This document shows, piece after piece, positions 51,707-60,081 of a stretch of DNA of 64,000 bases. This DNA comes from UBA3910 sp002391465 (lineage in GTDB: Bacteria; Bacillota; Limnochordia; Darwinibacteriales; Darwinibacteriaceae), in contig JASGVS010000024.1 of NCBI GenBank assembly GCA_030054835.1, positions 1 to 64,000 of the forward strand. Reading direction: 5' to 3'. How positions within the stretch are numbered: the stretch's first letter is position 1; each line of letters opens with the position of its first letter. The position numbers were made by a program, and so were the translations under genes. The notes below the pieces were generated by a model. That model saw nothing but the letters and a program-made list of their open reading frames with translations, had not been told where the DNA came from and did no database searches.

Positions 51707-53653
51707 TTGGGCAGCAAATTCTTACGCGGTATCAGCCTCTATTTTTTGATCGCTATCATCGCAATTTCCATCGTAAGCCAGCTTTATTCGCCCGGCAGCT
51801 CGGTGCAGGAACTGATCTATTCCGAGCTTTTGCGATATATAGATGACAATATGGTTGCATCTGCGCGTTTAGTGGGGGATCAACACCTAGAAGGTACACT
51901 TAGGGACGGCACCAATTTCACCGCCGTCATCCCCTTGGGCAAGATGTCCGATATTGCCGATCGTTTAGAAGAGAAAAATGTTAGGTTGGAAGCAGATCTG
52001 CCTCCAACACCGCCATGGTGGGTAGCACTCCTGCCCAACTTGGTGTTTGTAGTGCTTCTGGCCCTGGTCTGGTTGTTTATTATGAATCAGATGCAGGGGG
52101 GCAGCAATCGTGCTCTGTCCTTTGGTAAGAGCCGAGCCCGTTTGTACACAGAAGAAAGAGGAAAAGTAACCTTTGATGATGTGGCCGGTGTAGAAGAGGC
52201 CAAAACAGAACTGATGGAGATCGTGGAGTTTCTTAAGCATCCCCGTAAGTTCAGTGAGTTGGGTGCGAAAATCCCCAAGGGAGTTCTCTTAGTGGGGCCT
52301 CCCGGCACGGGTAAGACGCTCTTGGCTAGGGCGGTTGCCGGTGAAGCTGGCGTACCGTTTTTCACCATCAGCGGTTCTGAGTTTGTTGAAATGTTCGTGG
52401 GTGTAGGTGCTTCGAGGGTCCGGGACCTTTTCGATAACGCCAAGAAAAACGCCCCTTGCTTAGTTTTCATAGACGAATTGGACGCGGTGGGTCGTCAGCG
52501 CGGTGCAGGTTTGGGCGGCGGCCACGATGAGCGGGAACAGACGCTTAACCAGCTGTTGGTTGAGATGGACGGCTTTGAAGTTAACTCAGGTATTATCGTT
52601 ATGGCAGCCACCAACCGGGCAGACGTGTTAGACCCGGCGCTGTTGCGGCCGGGCCGCTTTGACCGCAAAGTGGTTGTGGATCGACCCGACCTGCAGGGTA
52701 GGGAACAGATTCTGCGAATTCACAGCCGTAACAAGCCCTTAGCTCCGTCCGTTGATCTGTCCCTCTTGGCCAAGCGGACGCCCGGCTTTTCCGGCGCAGA
52801 CTTGGAAAACCTGCTGAACGAAGCGGCCATCTTGGCTGCCCGGGCCAACCGCAGGGTTATTACCATGGATGACGCGGAAGAGGCCATTGACAGGGTAATC
52901 ATGGGTCCAGAGAAGAAGAGCAGGGTCATGAGTGAAATGGACAAAAAGGTGTTCGCCTACCATGAGGCGGGCCACGCGGTAGTAGCCCATTTCTCCGAGC
53001 ATGGTGATCCGGTGCACAAGGTAACCATTGTGGGCCGGGGCATGGCAGGCGGCTACACCATGATGCTGCCTGATGAAGAACGCTATGTGACCAATCGCTC
53101 CAAACTCATGGATGAACTGGTGGGCCTTTTGGGTGGTAGAGCCGCTGAGGAGTTGGCCCTGGGAGAGATCAGCACCGGTGCCAAGAACGACCTGGAGCGG
53201 GTAACCCGTATCGCCAGGAAAATGGTGATGGAATGGGGTATGAGTGATGTACTCGGTCCCCTGACCTTTGGTCGCCCCAACGGTGAAGATCTCGTCTTTT
53301 TAGGCCGAGACATTTCCCGGGAGCGCAACTACAGTGAAGAGGTTGCGGCGACTATCGATAAAGAGGTTCGTGCTTTGGTGGAAGGAAGCTACGAGAAGGC
53401 CAAGGCCATTCTTACCGAACACCGGGATAAACTAGACGCGGTAGCGGACGCCCTCTTGGAGCAGGAGACCATTGAACGCGAGGAATTTGAAGCGCTCATG
53501 GCAGGTGAAGAGCTGCCTCTGCCGAAAGGAGAAAGTGGGCAGGCAGAAGAGGTAACGGAACAGGCAGTTGCCGCATATAAAGAAGAAGCACAGGAGAGAC
53601 TCCGGGAACAGCGGAGACGTTCCGGTCAGGAACCTATTATCGGAGAAGCATAG
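51707..53653 (+). CDS. ftsH: ATP-dependent zinc metalloprotease FtsH
   Basis: Membrane AAA+ protease of about 648 aa. Two N-terminal helices flank a small extracytoplasmic domain. The AAA module has Walker A GPPGTGKT, Walker B VFIDELDAVG and the SRH (TNRADVLDPALLRPGRFDR). The protease domain carries HEAGHAVVAHF. A charged C-terminal tail follows. TTG 51707 is preferred to ATG 51686, because AAAGGAGGG lies between them, 7 nt before the TTG. A folB gene follows 12 nt later. Confidence 0.96.
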   Translation: MGSKFLRGISLYFLIAIIAISIVSQLYSPGSSVQELIYSELLRYIDDNMVASARLVGDQHLEGTLRDGTNFTAVIPLGKMSDIADRLEEKNVRLEADLPPTPPWWVALLPNLVFVVLLALVWLFIMNQMQGGSNRALSFGKSRARLYTEERGKVTFDDVAGVEEAKTELMEIVEFLKHPRKFSELGAKIPKGVLLVGPPGTGKTLLARAVAGEAGVPFFTISGSEFVEMFVGVGASRVRDLFDNAKKNAPCLVFIDELDAVGRQRGAGLGGGHDEREQTLNQLLVEMDGFEVNSGIIVMAATNRADVLDPALLRPGRFDRKVVVDRPDLQGREQILRIHSRNKPLAPSVDLSLLAKRTPGFSGADLENLLNEAAILAARANRRVITMDDAEEAIDRVIMGPEKKSRVMSEMDKKVFAYHEAGHAVVAHFSEHGDPVHKVTIVGRGMAGGYTMMLPDEERYVTNRSKLMDELVGLLGGRAAEELALGEISTGAKNDLERVTRIARKMVMEWGMSDVLGPLTFGRPNGEDLVFLGRDISRERNYSEEVAATIDKEVRALVEGSYEKAKAILTEHRDKLDAVADALLEQETIEREEFEALMAGEELPLPKGESGQAEEVTEQAVAAYKEEAQERLREQRRRSGQEPIIGEA

Positions 53654-53665
53654 GGGGTTGGATTT

Positions 53666-54022
53666 ATGTCCGATCGGCTTGTACTGAAGAATATGGTTTT
53701 CTACGGATACCATGGCACCTTTGCCGCTGAACAGGAACTAGGTCAGAAGTTTGAGGTAGACTTGGAAGTATACGGTGATTTACCCTTAAGCGGCGATGAC
53801 CCGGAATTCGGCTTCAACGCCCTTGATGCCTACACGGTTATCAAGGACATTGTGGAAGAAGAAGAGTTCCAGCTGCCGGAGGTAGTGGCCGAACGGATTG
53901 CGGAACAGATCCTGGATATGTGCGACTTGGAGAAAGTAGTTGTGCGGGTGCGCAAGCCCTTTGTGCCCATAGGCGGGCCCCTCGATTATTTAGAGGTGGA
54001 GCTCACCCGTTATCCGAAATAA
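53666..54022 (+). CDS. folB: Dihydroneopterin aldolase
   Basis: Folate-pathway enzyme of 118 aa splitting dihydroneopterin to hydroxymethyl-dihydropterin and glycolaldehyde. Features: LKNMVFYGYHGTFAAEQELGQKFEVD (active-site Tyr and conserved Glu), ALDAYTVI, and the catalytic Lys in VRVRKPFVPIGGPLDY. No folK or folP is adjacent. AGGGGG precedes ATG 53666. Terminator follows. Confidence 0.95.
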   Translation: MSDRLVLKNMVFYGYHGTFAAEQELGQKFEVDLEVYGDLPLSGDDPEFGFNALDAYTVIKDIVEEEEFQLPEVVAERIAEQILDMCDLEKVVVRVRKPFVPIGGPLDYLEVELTRYPK

Positions 54023-54039
54023 ATAAAATCAATCGCAAG

Positions 54040-54073
54040 ACGGCGCTTTTCTTTTGGAAAGGCGCTGTTTTTT
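54040..54073 (+). terminator. Terminator after folB
   Basis: GGCGCTTTTC pairs imperfectly with GGAAAGGCGC, followed by GTTTTTTG. Confidence 0.75.
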
Positions 54074-54093
54074 GTTCGCACAACTCAGGGCAC

Positions 54094-54123
54094 GAAAAAA
54101 AGAGCCTGACGAATCAGGCTCTT
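54094..54123 (-). terminator. Terminator of htrA
   Basis: AAGAGCCTGA/TCAGGCTCTT with a 4-nt loop and a T run on the minus strand. Confidence 0.92.
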
Positions 54124-54144
54124 AGGGTTGTTGGCGCTATTGGT

Positions 54145-55362
54145 CTAACGAAGAGCGGGCGGTTCATTGCCCAGCGTCACAGTGAGCAGCAGCATTTCGC
54201 CCCTGCGGTAGATAGTGAGCAGCAACTCATCGCCGGGATCACGCTTGGTGATCTCTTCTTTTAGTTCCTCTACGTCGTAAATATCGCGGTCATCAATTCT
54301 GCGGATTAAGTCCCAAGGCTGGATACCTGCTTTTTGGGCCGGTGAGTCGTCGAAGACATCTACAACCAATATACCCTTTGTATCAGGCAGGCGCAGCTGG
54401 GCAGCAAGACTCTCGGTGAGGTTCCGCATGGAGATACCGAGCCAGGTGCGCTGGACCGAACCGATGTTGATCAGGTCGTCCAGAACCTCTTTAGCCACGT
54501 TAATGGGGATGGCAAAGCCGATTCCCTGGGCCTGGGCATGGACAGCGGTGTTGATACCTATCACTTCACCCTTGAGGTTGAGTAGGGGACCGCCCGAGTT
54601 GCCGCGGTTAATGGCTGCATCCGTCTGCATCAGGTTGCGGTATACCCGCTGGGTGCTCGTATCGGAATCGTATATGGAGATTTCCCTACCCTTGGCACTT
54701 AGAACACCTACCGTTACGGTGTGTTCAAAATCCCGACCATAGGGGTTACCGATAGCAATCAGCCATTCGCCAATGCGGGAAGCGTCCGAATCTCCTAAAG
54801 GAACGGTGGGGAAGATCTCGCCCTTTTCCGCGTTAGTAATTTGGAGAACGGCCAAGTCTAAAGTGACGTCGAAGCCGATAATCTCTGCTTCGTATTCCCT
54901 CTCTAGACCGGGGGCGTCAACGAAGACCTTGATGGTCTGATCTTCACCTCGGCTGCCAACCACATGTTGGTTAGTGAGGATGATGCCCGATTCGTCAATA
55001 ATGAAGCCCGAACCAGCACTGCTTGGGGCTACACGGGGTTGGCTTTGGAACGGATCGGTGAACCAGTAATCAAAAAAGAAACTGAAGGGATCCTGCGGGA
55101 CGGTCCGTCTTTGCGCCTGCTCCGGCAGGGGCCATTCCACCGAGATAAACACTGTTGCGGGACTGGCCTGTTCCACAATATCAGCTATTAGGTAAGGGTT
55201 ATCAGCGACGATGGGACGAGCAGCACCTACTGAAGGCGGCGGAGACACCTCTTCAGCACGCACTTCTTGGCTCGGCGACAGGTGGCTTATTATTGCACCA
55301 GCAGACACCAGAGTAGCCAACACCAGCAGCATTACTACTAGAATTCGTTTCTTGCTCTGCAT
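54145..55362 (-). CDS. htrA: HtrA/DegP-like serine protease
   Basis: Membrane-anchored S1C protease of about 405 aa for envelope quality control. One N-terminal helix, then the catalytic triad in TNQHVVG, DVTLDLAVLQ and GNSGGPLLN, and a single C-terminal PDZ domain (GILVVDVFDDSPAQKAGIQPWD). ATG 55362 has AGGAGG 7 nt upstream; the frame extends further but without support. Convergent with folB. Confidence 0.95.
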   Translation of the reverse strand: MQSKKRILVVMLLVLATLVSAGAIISHLSPSQEVRAEEVSPPPSVGAARPIVADNPYLIADIVEQASPATVFISVEWPLPEQAQRRTVPQDPFSFFFDYWFTDPFQSQPRVAPSSAGSGFIIDESGIILTNQHVVGSRGEDQTIKVFVDAPGLEREYEAEIIGFDVTLDLAVLQITNAEKGEIFPTVPLGDSDASRIGEWLIAIGNPYGRDFEHTVTVGVLSAKGREISIYDSDTSTQRVYRNLMQTDAAINRGNSGGPLLNLKGEVIGINTAVHAQAQGIGFAIPINVAKEVLDDLINIGSVQRTWLGISMRNLTESLAAQLRLPDTKGILVVDVFDDSPAQKAGIQPWDLIRRIDDRDIYDVEELKEEITKRDPGDELLLTIYRRGEMLLLTVTLGNEPPALR

Positions 55363-55412
55363 AATAATCCTCCTCTGCACTTTTCATAGTATGCCATCTA
55401 TTGAATAATAAA

Positions 55413-55441
55413 ATTATAACGCTCTTCACAAACGCGTGCAA
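55413..55441 (-). promoter_or_regulatory. Promoter of htrA
   Basis: On the minus strand TTGCAC, 17-bp spacer, TATAAT. Confidence 0.8.
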
Positions 55442-55627
55442 GGCGGGGACCGGGCTTGCGCAGCTGTTAAGTGTATCCAGCTGCGTCGATGCAGCCCACG
55501 GCTTACCCTCTCCCCCTTTTGATTACAATATTCGCACAAGGGCGAGCCCAACAGGGGGGTAAATTGGCAGGGCTTTGCCGTTTTTTGTGGAAGAAAGCAA
55601 TAAGTAAGGAACCAAGGGGAGGATGCT

Positions 55628-55852
55628 ATGGGTACAGCGGGGGACGGTAACATGGTTTATTTGCTCTTCGGCACCCTGGTAGGGGTAGTGTTGGGCTTAA
55701 ACATTGCCTACCTCTATCACCGCTTTGTGGCCAAAAGGGGACGGACTGAACACAAGCTGAGGGCTGAGATCCGCGATTTGGAAAAACGCCTTAGGAAAAA
55801 GGATGAATACATTGCCAAGGCAATAAAAAGTGTAAAGGAAGAGGGGAGCTGA
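55628..55852 (+). CDS. Small membrane protein with basic helix
   Basis: 74 aa: one transmembrane helix (MVYLLFGTLVGVVLGLNIA), then a highly charged coiled-coil-like helix (RAEIRDLEKRLRKKDEYI). GGAGG is 5 nt before ATG 55628; ATG 55652 is an alternative. First of three tightly packed genes of unknown function (gaps of 4 and 1 nt). Likely a scaffold or regulator at the membrane; no family recognised. Confidence 0.7.
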   Translation: MGTAGDGNMVYLLFGTLVGVVLGLNIAYLYHRFVAKRGRTEHKLRAEIRDLEKRLRKKDEYIAKAIKSVKEEGS

Positions 55853-55856
55853 TTCT

Positions 55857-56153
55857 GTGAAAAAAATACTGAAAACGACGGCGGCCGGCGGCGCTGGCTT
55901 TTTGGCTGGGCTGTTGTTGGAACTTGGTTTAGAAAGCCTCACCGGCTTGGATTTTGTGGATGGTCTCTTTGCGGTGAGCGGCTCCGTTTTAGCAGCCCTG
56001 TCTGTCAACCGGGAACTGGTGGAGGCAGCTGCGCTCAACATTGAGCGGATGTTTGGCAAAGACCCGTTGGATATTACCGAAGCGGAATGGCATCAGTTCA
56101 AAGAGGTCAACCCCAAAACGGCAGAGTGGCTGGAGAAAGCTCTGAGGATCTAA
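55857..56153 (+). CDS. Hypothetical protein, membrane-associated N-terminus
   Basis: 98 aa. A Gly/Ala-rich hydrophobic N-terminus (TTAAGGAGFLAGLLLELGLE) suggests one or two short helices in the membrane, followed by ALSVNRELVEAAALNIERMFG and a helical tail with conserved-looking WHQFKEVNPKTAEWLEKAL. GTG start 55857. Middle gene of the three-gene module. Confidence 0.7.
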   Translation: MKKILKTTAAGGAGFLAGLLLELGLESLTGLDFVDGLFAVSGSVLAALSVNRELVEAAALNIERMFGKDPLDITEAEWHQFKEVNPKTAEWLEKALRI

Positions 56154-56154
56154 C

Positions 56155-56607
56155 ATGGCACCGCCCTTAACTGTCTTAACCACTCTCTTAACGGGCGCAT
56201 CCGTTAAGCTGGGTGTTGCCCAGCTTACAAAACGGGGTTATATGCCCCAGTCCACCTATGTGAAGGCGGCTTTAGATGCCCTGAAAAAGGATGATCTCGA
56301 TGGCGCCATTGCCTATTACAAACTGGCGCTGAGACGGCGCCGTCCATCGGAGAAGACGGAGGTAACCGGGGAGATTATCGCTAGTAATATCTTAATCCGC
56401 ATCAGTAAGTTGGAGGAAAGGATCAGTGAGCTGGAGGCAGAGTCCAATCCATCTTTTCTGTCCCGCCAATATTGGCAGCGCCTTTGGCAGAAACTCCGGG
56501 GTAGGGTCTCGGCAGAAGAGCGAGACAAACAGGAGAAGATTGCAGAATGCCGGGAAGCTATAGCGGTGTTGAACAGGTTGCTCTCCGCGCTGAAAGAAGA
56601 AACCTAG
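56155..56607 (+). CDS. Hypothetical protein with TPR-like and coiled-coil parts
   Basis: 150 aa. Residues about 35-60 (AALDALKKDDLDGAIAYYKLAL) look like a single tetratricopeptide repeat; residues about 80-95 (ISKLEERISELEAE) form a coiled coil. The stop codon lies inside the stem of the terminator. Last gene of the module; a protein-protein interaction role is inferred. Confidence 0.7.
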   Translation: MAPPLTVLTTLLTGASVKLGVAQLTKRGYMPQSTYVKAALDALKKDDLDGAIAYYKLALRRRRPSEKTEVTGEIIASNILIRISKLEERISELEAESNPSFLSRQYWQRLWQKLRGRVSAEERDKQEKIAECREAIAVLNRLLSALKEET

Positions 56608-56627
56608 GTCGTGGCCTAGGTTTTTTT
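56600..56627 (+). terminator. Terminator of the three-gene module
   Basis: AAACCTAGG/CCTAGGTTT with a 6-nt loop and seven T. Confidence 0.92.
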
Positions 56628-56742
56628 ACGCGGATTTCATACTTTGGAAAAAATTTCCGCAAGACCGCAGTTGGGCAGGAGGAAAATAGTGGTATGGTGC
56701 ATAATATCCGTGGAACCATATTCTTTTTAGGAGGCGAAGCGC

Positions 56743-57390
56743 GTGTTTCGCAAAACAACCGTAATGCTCTTAGTTGTTGCTTTGGTTTTGTTAGGGAGTA
56801 CAGTCGTGCTAGCCCAGGAGTACTGGGCCTGGAATCAGTTCAACACCGCGGGAGAGAAGTTTAAATACGAAATAGTGATCCGAAGTCTACAGTGGGACTA
56901 TAATGCGGGAGGGGAGTATTGGCAAGAAACCAAGCAGTATCAAACAATAGAAATCAAACCTATTGACGCTGAGACCAGTGAAGTGACCATGGCTAATACC
57001 TATGCAATACCTAACGACGACCTCGACGATCAGTTGAATTTCATGGGCGGTATGTTAAACATCTCTCTGCTCACGGGTGGCGGATTATCCTTCACTGAGT
57101 TTCTCATGCTGGGTACGTTCGCTGCGGACTTGGAACTGGAAGTGGGGAACAGCATGCAGACCTTCGATGGCGCCCGGATTCGGGTAATTGAAAAGAGGAA
57201 TGTGGCTGGCGTGGAAGGCTACTACTTCACCAGGAGCATGCGGGAGACAGATGCGGACGGCAACCGTGTTGACATCCTCACGTCAGAGTGGGTAGTTGCC
57301 CCCAACGTGGGCTGGCCCCTCTCAGTTCAGATCTACCAGGACGGCGAAGTGGTTTACAGCATGGTACTGGTGGAATACGAAAGGAAATAA
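56743..57390 (+). CDS. Secreted hypothetical protein
   Basis: 215 aa with a signal peptide cut after VVLAQ. The mature part is beta-rich and aromatic (EYWAWNQFNTAGEKFKYEIVI, then WVVAPNVGWPLSVQIY, VVYSMVLVEYE), suggesting a lipocalin- or LolA-like barrel or sandwich. AGGAGG precedes GTG 56743. Flanked by terminators, so monocistronic. No family recognised. Confidence 0.75.
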   Translation: MFRKTTVMLLVVALVLLGSTVVLAQEYWAWNQFNTAGEKFKYEIVIRSLQWDYNAGGEYWQETKQYQTIEIKPIDAETSEVTMANTYAIPNDDLDDQLNFMGGMLNISLLTGGGLSFTEFLMLGTFAADLELEVGNSMQTFDGARIRVIEKRNVAGVEGYYFTRSMRETDADGNRVDILTSEWVVAPNVGWPLSVQIYQDGEVVYSMVLVEYERK

Positions 57391-57396
57391 CTTAGG

Positions 57397-57422
57397 CGGC
57401 TGGCGTTGGCCAGCCGTTTTTT
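57397..57422 (+). terminator. Terminator after the secreted protein
   Basis: CGGCTGGC/GCCAGCCG with a 3-nt loop and six T. Confidence 0.9.
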
Positions 57423-57502
57423 AAACAGGAAAAGTGGTGTAATGGACAGGACGAACCGGTTACCCGGCAGATCCTGTCCTTTTGTCGTTTTAACGATAAG
57501 GA

Positions 57503-57961
57503 CTAGTCATCGTTATCATCCCGGTCCACTTCCAACTCGATGGAGCGTTCCATATCGCCTTCCAGTTCGTACTCCAGCTCAAATTCCTTCACGTTCCCTT
57601 CGTCGATCTCCAAGTGATCCAAGGTTGCTTGGATTATGGTGAGGGGTCTGTTTTCAGTGAGGGGAGGTAGGGTTGCCACCAGTTGCCGGATTTCCTCCAC
57701 TGCTTCATCACTGAAAAGGCGTTGGCCCGTGTGGTCGGTTGAGGCCCTACCTTGAGCCGAGTATTCAATCTCAATATCCCGCCCATCGCGCAGCTCAATT
57801 TCCAGTTTAAACTCGGAGATCTGCTCCAGCGTGTTTTCAGCCTCCGCCACTTGGGTTTGGATTTGCTTAGGTTGGGCAGCTTGCTGACGCAGGCCGTGTA
57901 CAGTTGCGGCAACCGCCAAGACCACAATGATGACGAGTGGGACGTAGCGCCGAAAATCCAT
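57503..57961 (-). CDS. YusW-like membrane-anchored acidic protein
   Basis: About 152 aa: one N-terminal helix (VPLVIIVVLAVAATVHGL), a short linker, and an acidic beta-rich domain (EFKLEIELRDGRDIEIEY, later EFELEYELEGD) like the YusW family, ending in DRDDNDD. ATG 57961 with GGGGG 8 nt upstream. Probably faces the outside. Function unknown. Confidence 0.65.
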   Translation of the reverse strand: MDFRRYVPLVIIVVLAVAATVHGLRQQAAQPKQIQTQVAEAENTLEQISEFKLEIELRDGRDIEIEYSAQGRASTDHTGQRLFSDEAVEEIRQLVATLPPLTENRPLTIIQATLDHLEIDEGNVKEFELEYELEGDMERSIELEVDRDDNDD

Positions 57962-58053
57962 GGGTTCATCCCCCTTTAGTATTTCTGGGTATAGTCTACC
58001 CAAGGGGGACCCGTTCTATCTATATCTATCTTGGGAAGTTTGCCTGCGCAGGA

Positions 58054-58081
58054 TTGATCTCCCGCCGATCTATGGTACAAT
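58054..58081 (+). promoter_or_regulatory. Probable promoter of selC
   Basis: TTGATC, 16-bp spacer, TACAAT, 13 nt before the tRNA. Confidence 0.6.
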
Positions 58082-58094
58082 TAAGATAAATCAC

Positions 58095-58194
58095 GGGGGG
58101 ATTTGAGTTCCTGGTGGGCTCCGCAGGCTTCAAACCTGTCAGGGGGGTAACAAGGGTTATCCTCGGTGGGTTCGATTCCCATATCCTCCCGCCA
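58095..58194 (+). tRNA. selC: tRNA-Sec (TCA)
   Basis: Selenocysteine tRNA of 100 nt. Eight-pair acceptor stem GGGGGGAT/ATCCTCCC, anticodon loop CTTCAAA (UCA, reads UGA), long variable arm, T arm GTGGG/CCCAT, encoded GCCA end. Located 9 nt from the 3' end of selB, on the opposite strand. Confidence 0.95.
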
Positions 58195-58203
58195 TTTAGT
58201 CTT

Positions 58204-60081
58204 TCAGGGGCGTTTGGCTGTGAGCCGGACGTCCCCTTTGCGTGTTGTAATCCCCTGCCGATCGAAATAATCTAAGAAGGCCAGGGCATACTTGCGACTG
58301 GTGCCGAAATGGTCGCGGAAAGCGGCCAGGGAAAACTCCCCGCGAAAGGCTTCTTCCGCAAACAAAACGTCCAGTACGGAATCTAACACCTCAGGCGTTG
58401 TCCAATGGCCGTTGGCTAACGCAATGAGCGAACCCAAATGACCTGCTGCATAGATCAGTTCTCTGCTGTACCCTTCTTCCTCTAACTCGCTAAGGCTGGG
58501 AGGTTCAAAGCGTCGGTCATTCACCAACTTTTCCAGCTCAGCCAGTTTCTCCCCATCTTCAGCGGAAAGGCTGATTTTATGGCCAGCTGCACTGATGGCC
58601 CCCTGCCTCTCCTGTAGTTGGGGATGGTTGGCGACAATCTGGTCAAAGAGACGGGAAGGCAGCCCGGTGCTGGCCCGGAGCGTTTCCTTATTCGGTCCCG
58701 GCGCTAATGGCTGCTCCCGATGGAACTCTTCCACCGTGTTGAGCAGGTACTCCTCCACCTTTTTCAGCTGAGTCGGGGCAAGGATGAAATCTCCCAGCAC
58801 GGCCAAATCCGGATGGAGTTTATAACCCTGCTTGCGAAATTCGTCCACTGTCCAATACGTTCTATCGGCTGCAGCCAAAAGGCCACGTTCCTCTTCTGAG
58901 GCCTGATGTTTAGCCGCTAGGAGAGAGAGGTCTAGAAAGCTTTCCGGCTGTTCGAAGGGGAAGAGATGCTGTCTGCGCTTTGGCCCAACCAAACGCATTT
59001 TTCTGCCCCTGACTGGTATGCCTGCTTCAACAAACATGCCGCCGCCCAGGGTGTCCTGGAGCTCACTGTGGCGCAGGACGAAGCGATCAAGGAAACTGAA
59101 ATGGGCTGGCTCCTCCATTTCCAGCTGTACGTAACCGCCTTCCCCTGGCCGGAGCACGTCAGCCCCTAAAACGCGCACCTGGGCCAGTGTTTCCAGTGTT
59201 CCAACATACATCTTCACCTGTTGGCCTGTTTTTAGAGGAGCTGGGGCGCTGGAAAGCATCTGCACATGGGCGTTGATGAGGGAAAAATAAGGCCGCTGAC
59301 CGGGCAGGGCAAGATACATGCCCCTGGCAAGCTGGTCCGTTTCAACGCCACTTAAATTCACCGCCAGTCTCGAGCGGGGTACACCCCTTTCCACTGTCTC
59401 AGTTTGGGATTGGAGACCCCGAATGCGAGCGGTGCGGTCAATTGGCTTAATTTCCACTTCCATGCCTACCGTTAGATAACCGTCCACTAAAGTGCCCGTC
59501 ACAACCGTTCCTGAGCCTTTGATTGTAAAAACGCGGTCGATCCACAGCAGGGGATTGTCATCCCGTTCTGGGTCAGGAATGGCCGCGATTATTTCGTTCA
59601 TCGCGTCGCGCAGTTTATCCATATTCTGACCGGTGACAGCGGATACGGGAATAATGGGGAAACCTTCTAACGATGTACCTTTCAGGTTTTCTTCCACTTC
59701 CCCTTGGACCAGTTCCAGCCAATCAGGCTCAACCATGTCCGCTTTGGTTATGGCGACCAGGCCGTGTTTCACGCCGTAGAGGTGGAGAATATCGGCGTGT
59801 TCCTGGGTTTGGGGCATCCACCCGTCATCGGCGGCTACCACCAACAGGACAAAATCGACCATCCCCACTCCCGCCAGCATGTTTTTAACCAAGCGGTGGT
59901 GGCCGGGTACATCAACTACTCCCACGTTGCCGTTGGGCAGGGAAAACCAAGCAAAGCCCAAGTCCACTGTCATACCCCGGGTCTGCTCTTCCTGGAGCCG
60001 GTCCGGGTTGATGCCAGTTAAGGCGGTTATCAATGTGCTTTTGCCGTGATCGATATGGCCGGCAGTGCCGAGGATGTACAC
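58204..60081 (-). CDS. selB: Selenocysteine-specific elongation factor
   Basis: GTPase of 625 aa that brings Sec-tRNA to UGA codons. G1 GHIDHGKST, G3 DVPGHH and G4 TKAD motifs in the EF-Tu-like part, then four winged-helix modules at the C-terminus that read the SECIS hairpin (FRKQGYKLHP, EEEGYSRELIYAAGHLG and others). It starts with GTG overlapping the selA stop by one base. Confidence 0.97.
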   Translation of the reverse strand: MYILGTAGHIDHGKSTLITALTGINPDRLQEEQTRGMTVDLGFAWFSLPNGNVGVVDVPGHHRLVKNMLAGVGMVDFVLLVVAADDGWMPQTQEHADILHLYGVKHGLVAITKADMVEPDWLELVQGEVEENLKGTSLEGFPIIPVSAVTGQNMDKLRDAMNEIIAAIPDPERDDNPLLWIDRVFTIKGSGTVVTGTLVDGYLTVGMEVEIKPIDRTARIRGLQSQTETVERGVPRSRLAVNLSGVETDQLARGMYLALPGQRPYFSLINAHVQMLSSAPAPLKTGQQVKMYVGTLETLAQVRVLGADVLRPGEGGYVQLEMEEPAHFSFLDRFVLRHSELQDTLGGGMFVEAGIPVRGRKMRLVGPKRRQHLFPFEQPESFLDLSLLAAKHQASEEERGLLAAADRTYWTVDEFRKQGYKLHPDLAVLGDFILAPTQLKKVEEYLLNTVEEFHREQPLAPGPNKETLRASTGLPSRLFDQIVANHPQLQERQGAISAAGHKISLSAEDGEKLAELEKLVNDRRFEPPSLSELEEEGYSRELIYAAGHLGSLIALANGHWTTPEVLDSVLDVLFAEEAFRGEFSLAAFRDHFGTSRKYALAFLDYFDRQGITTRKGDVRLTAKRP

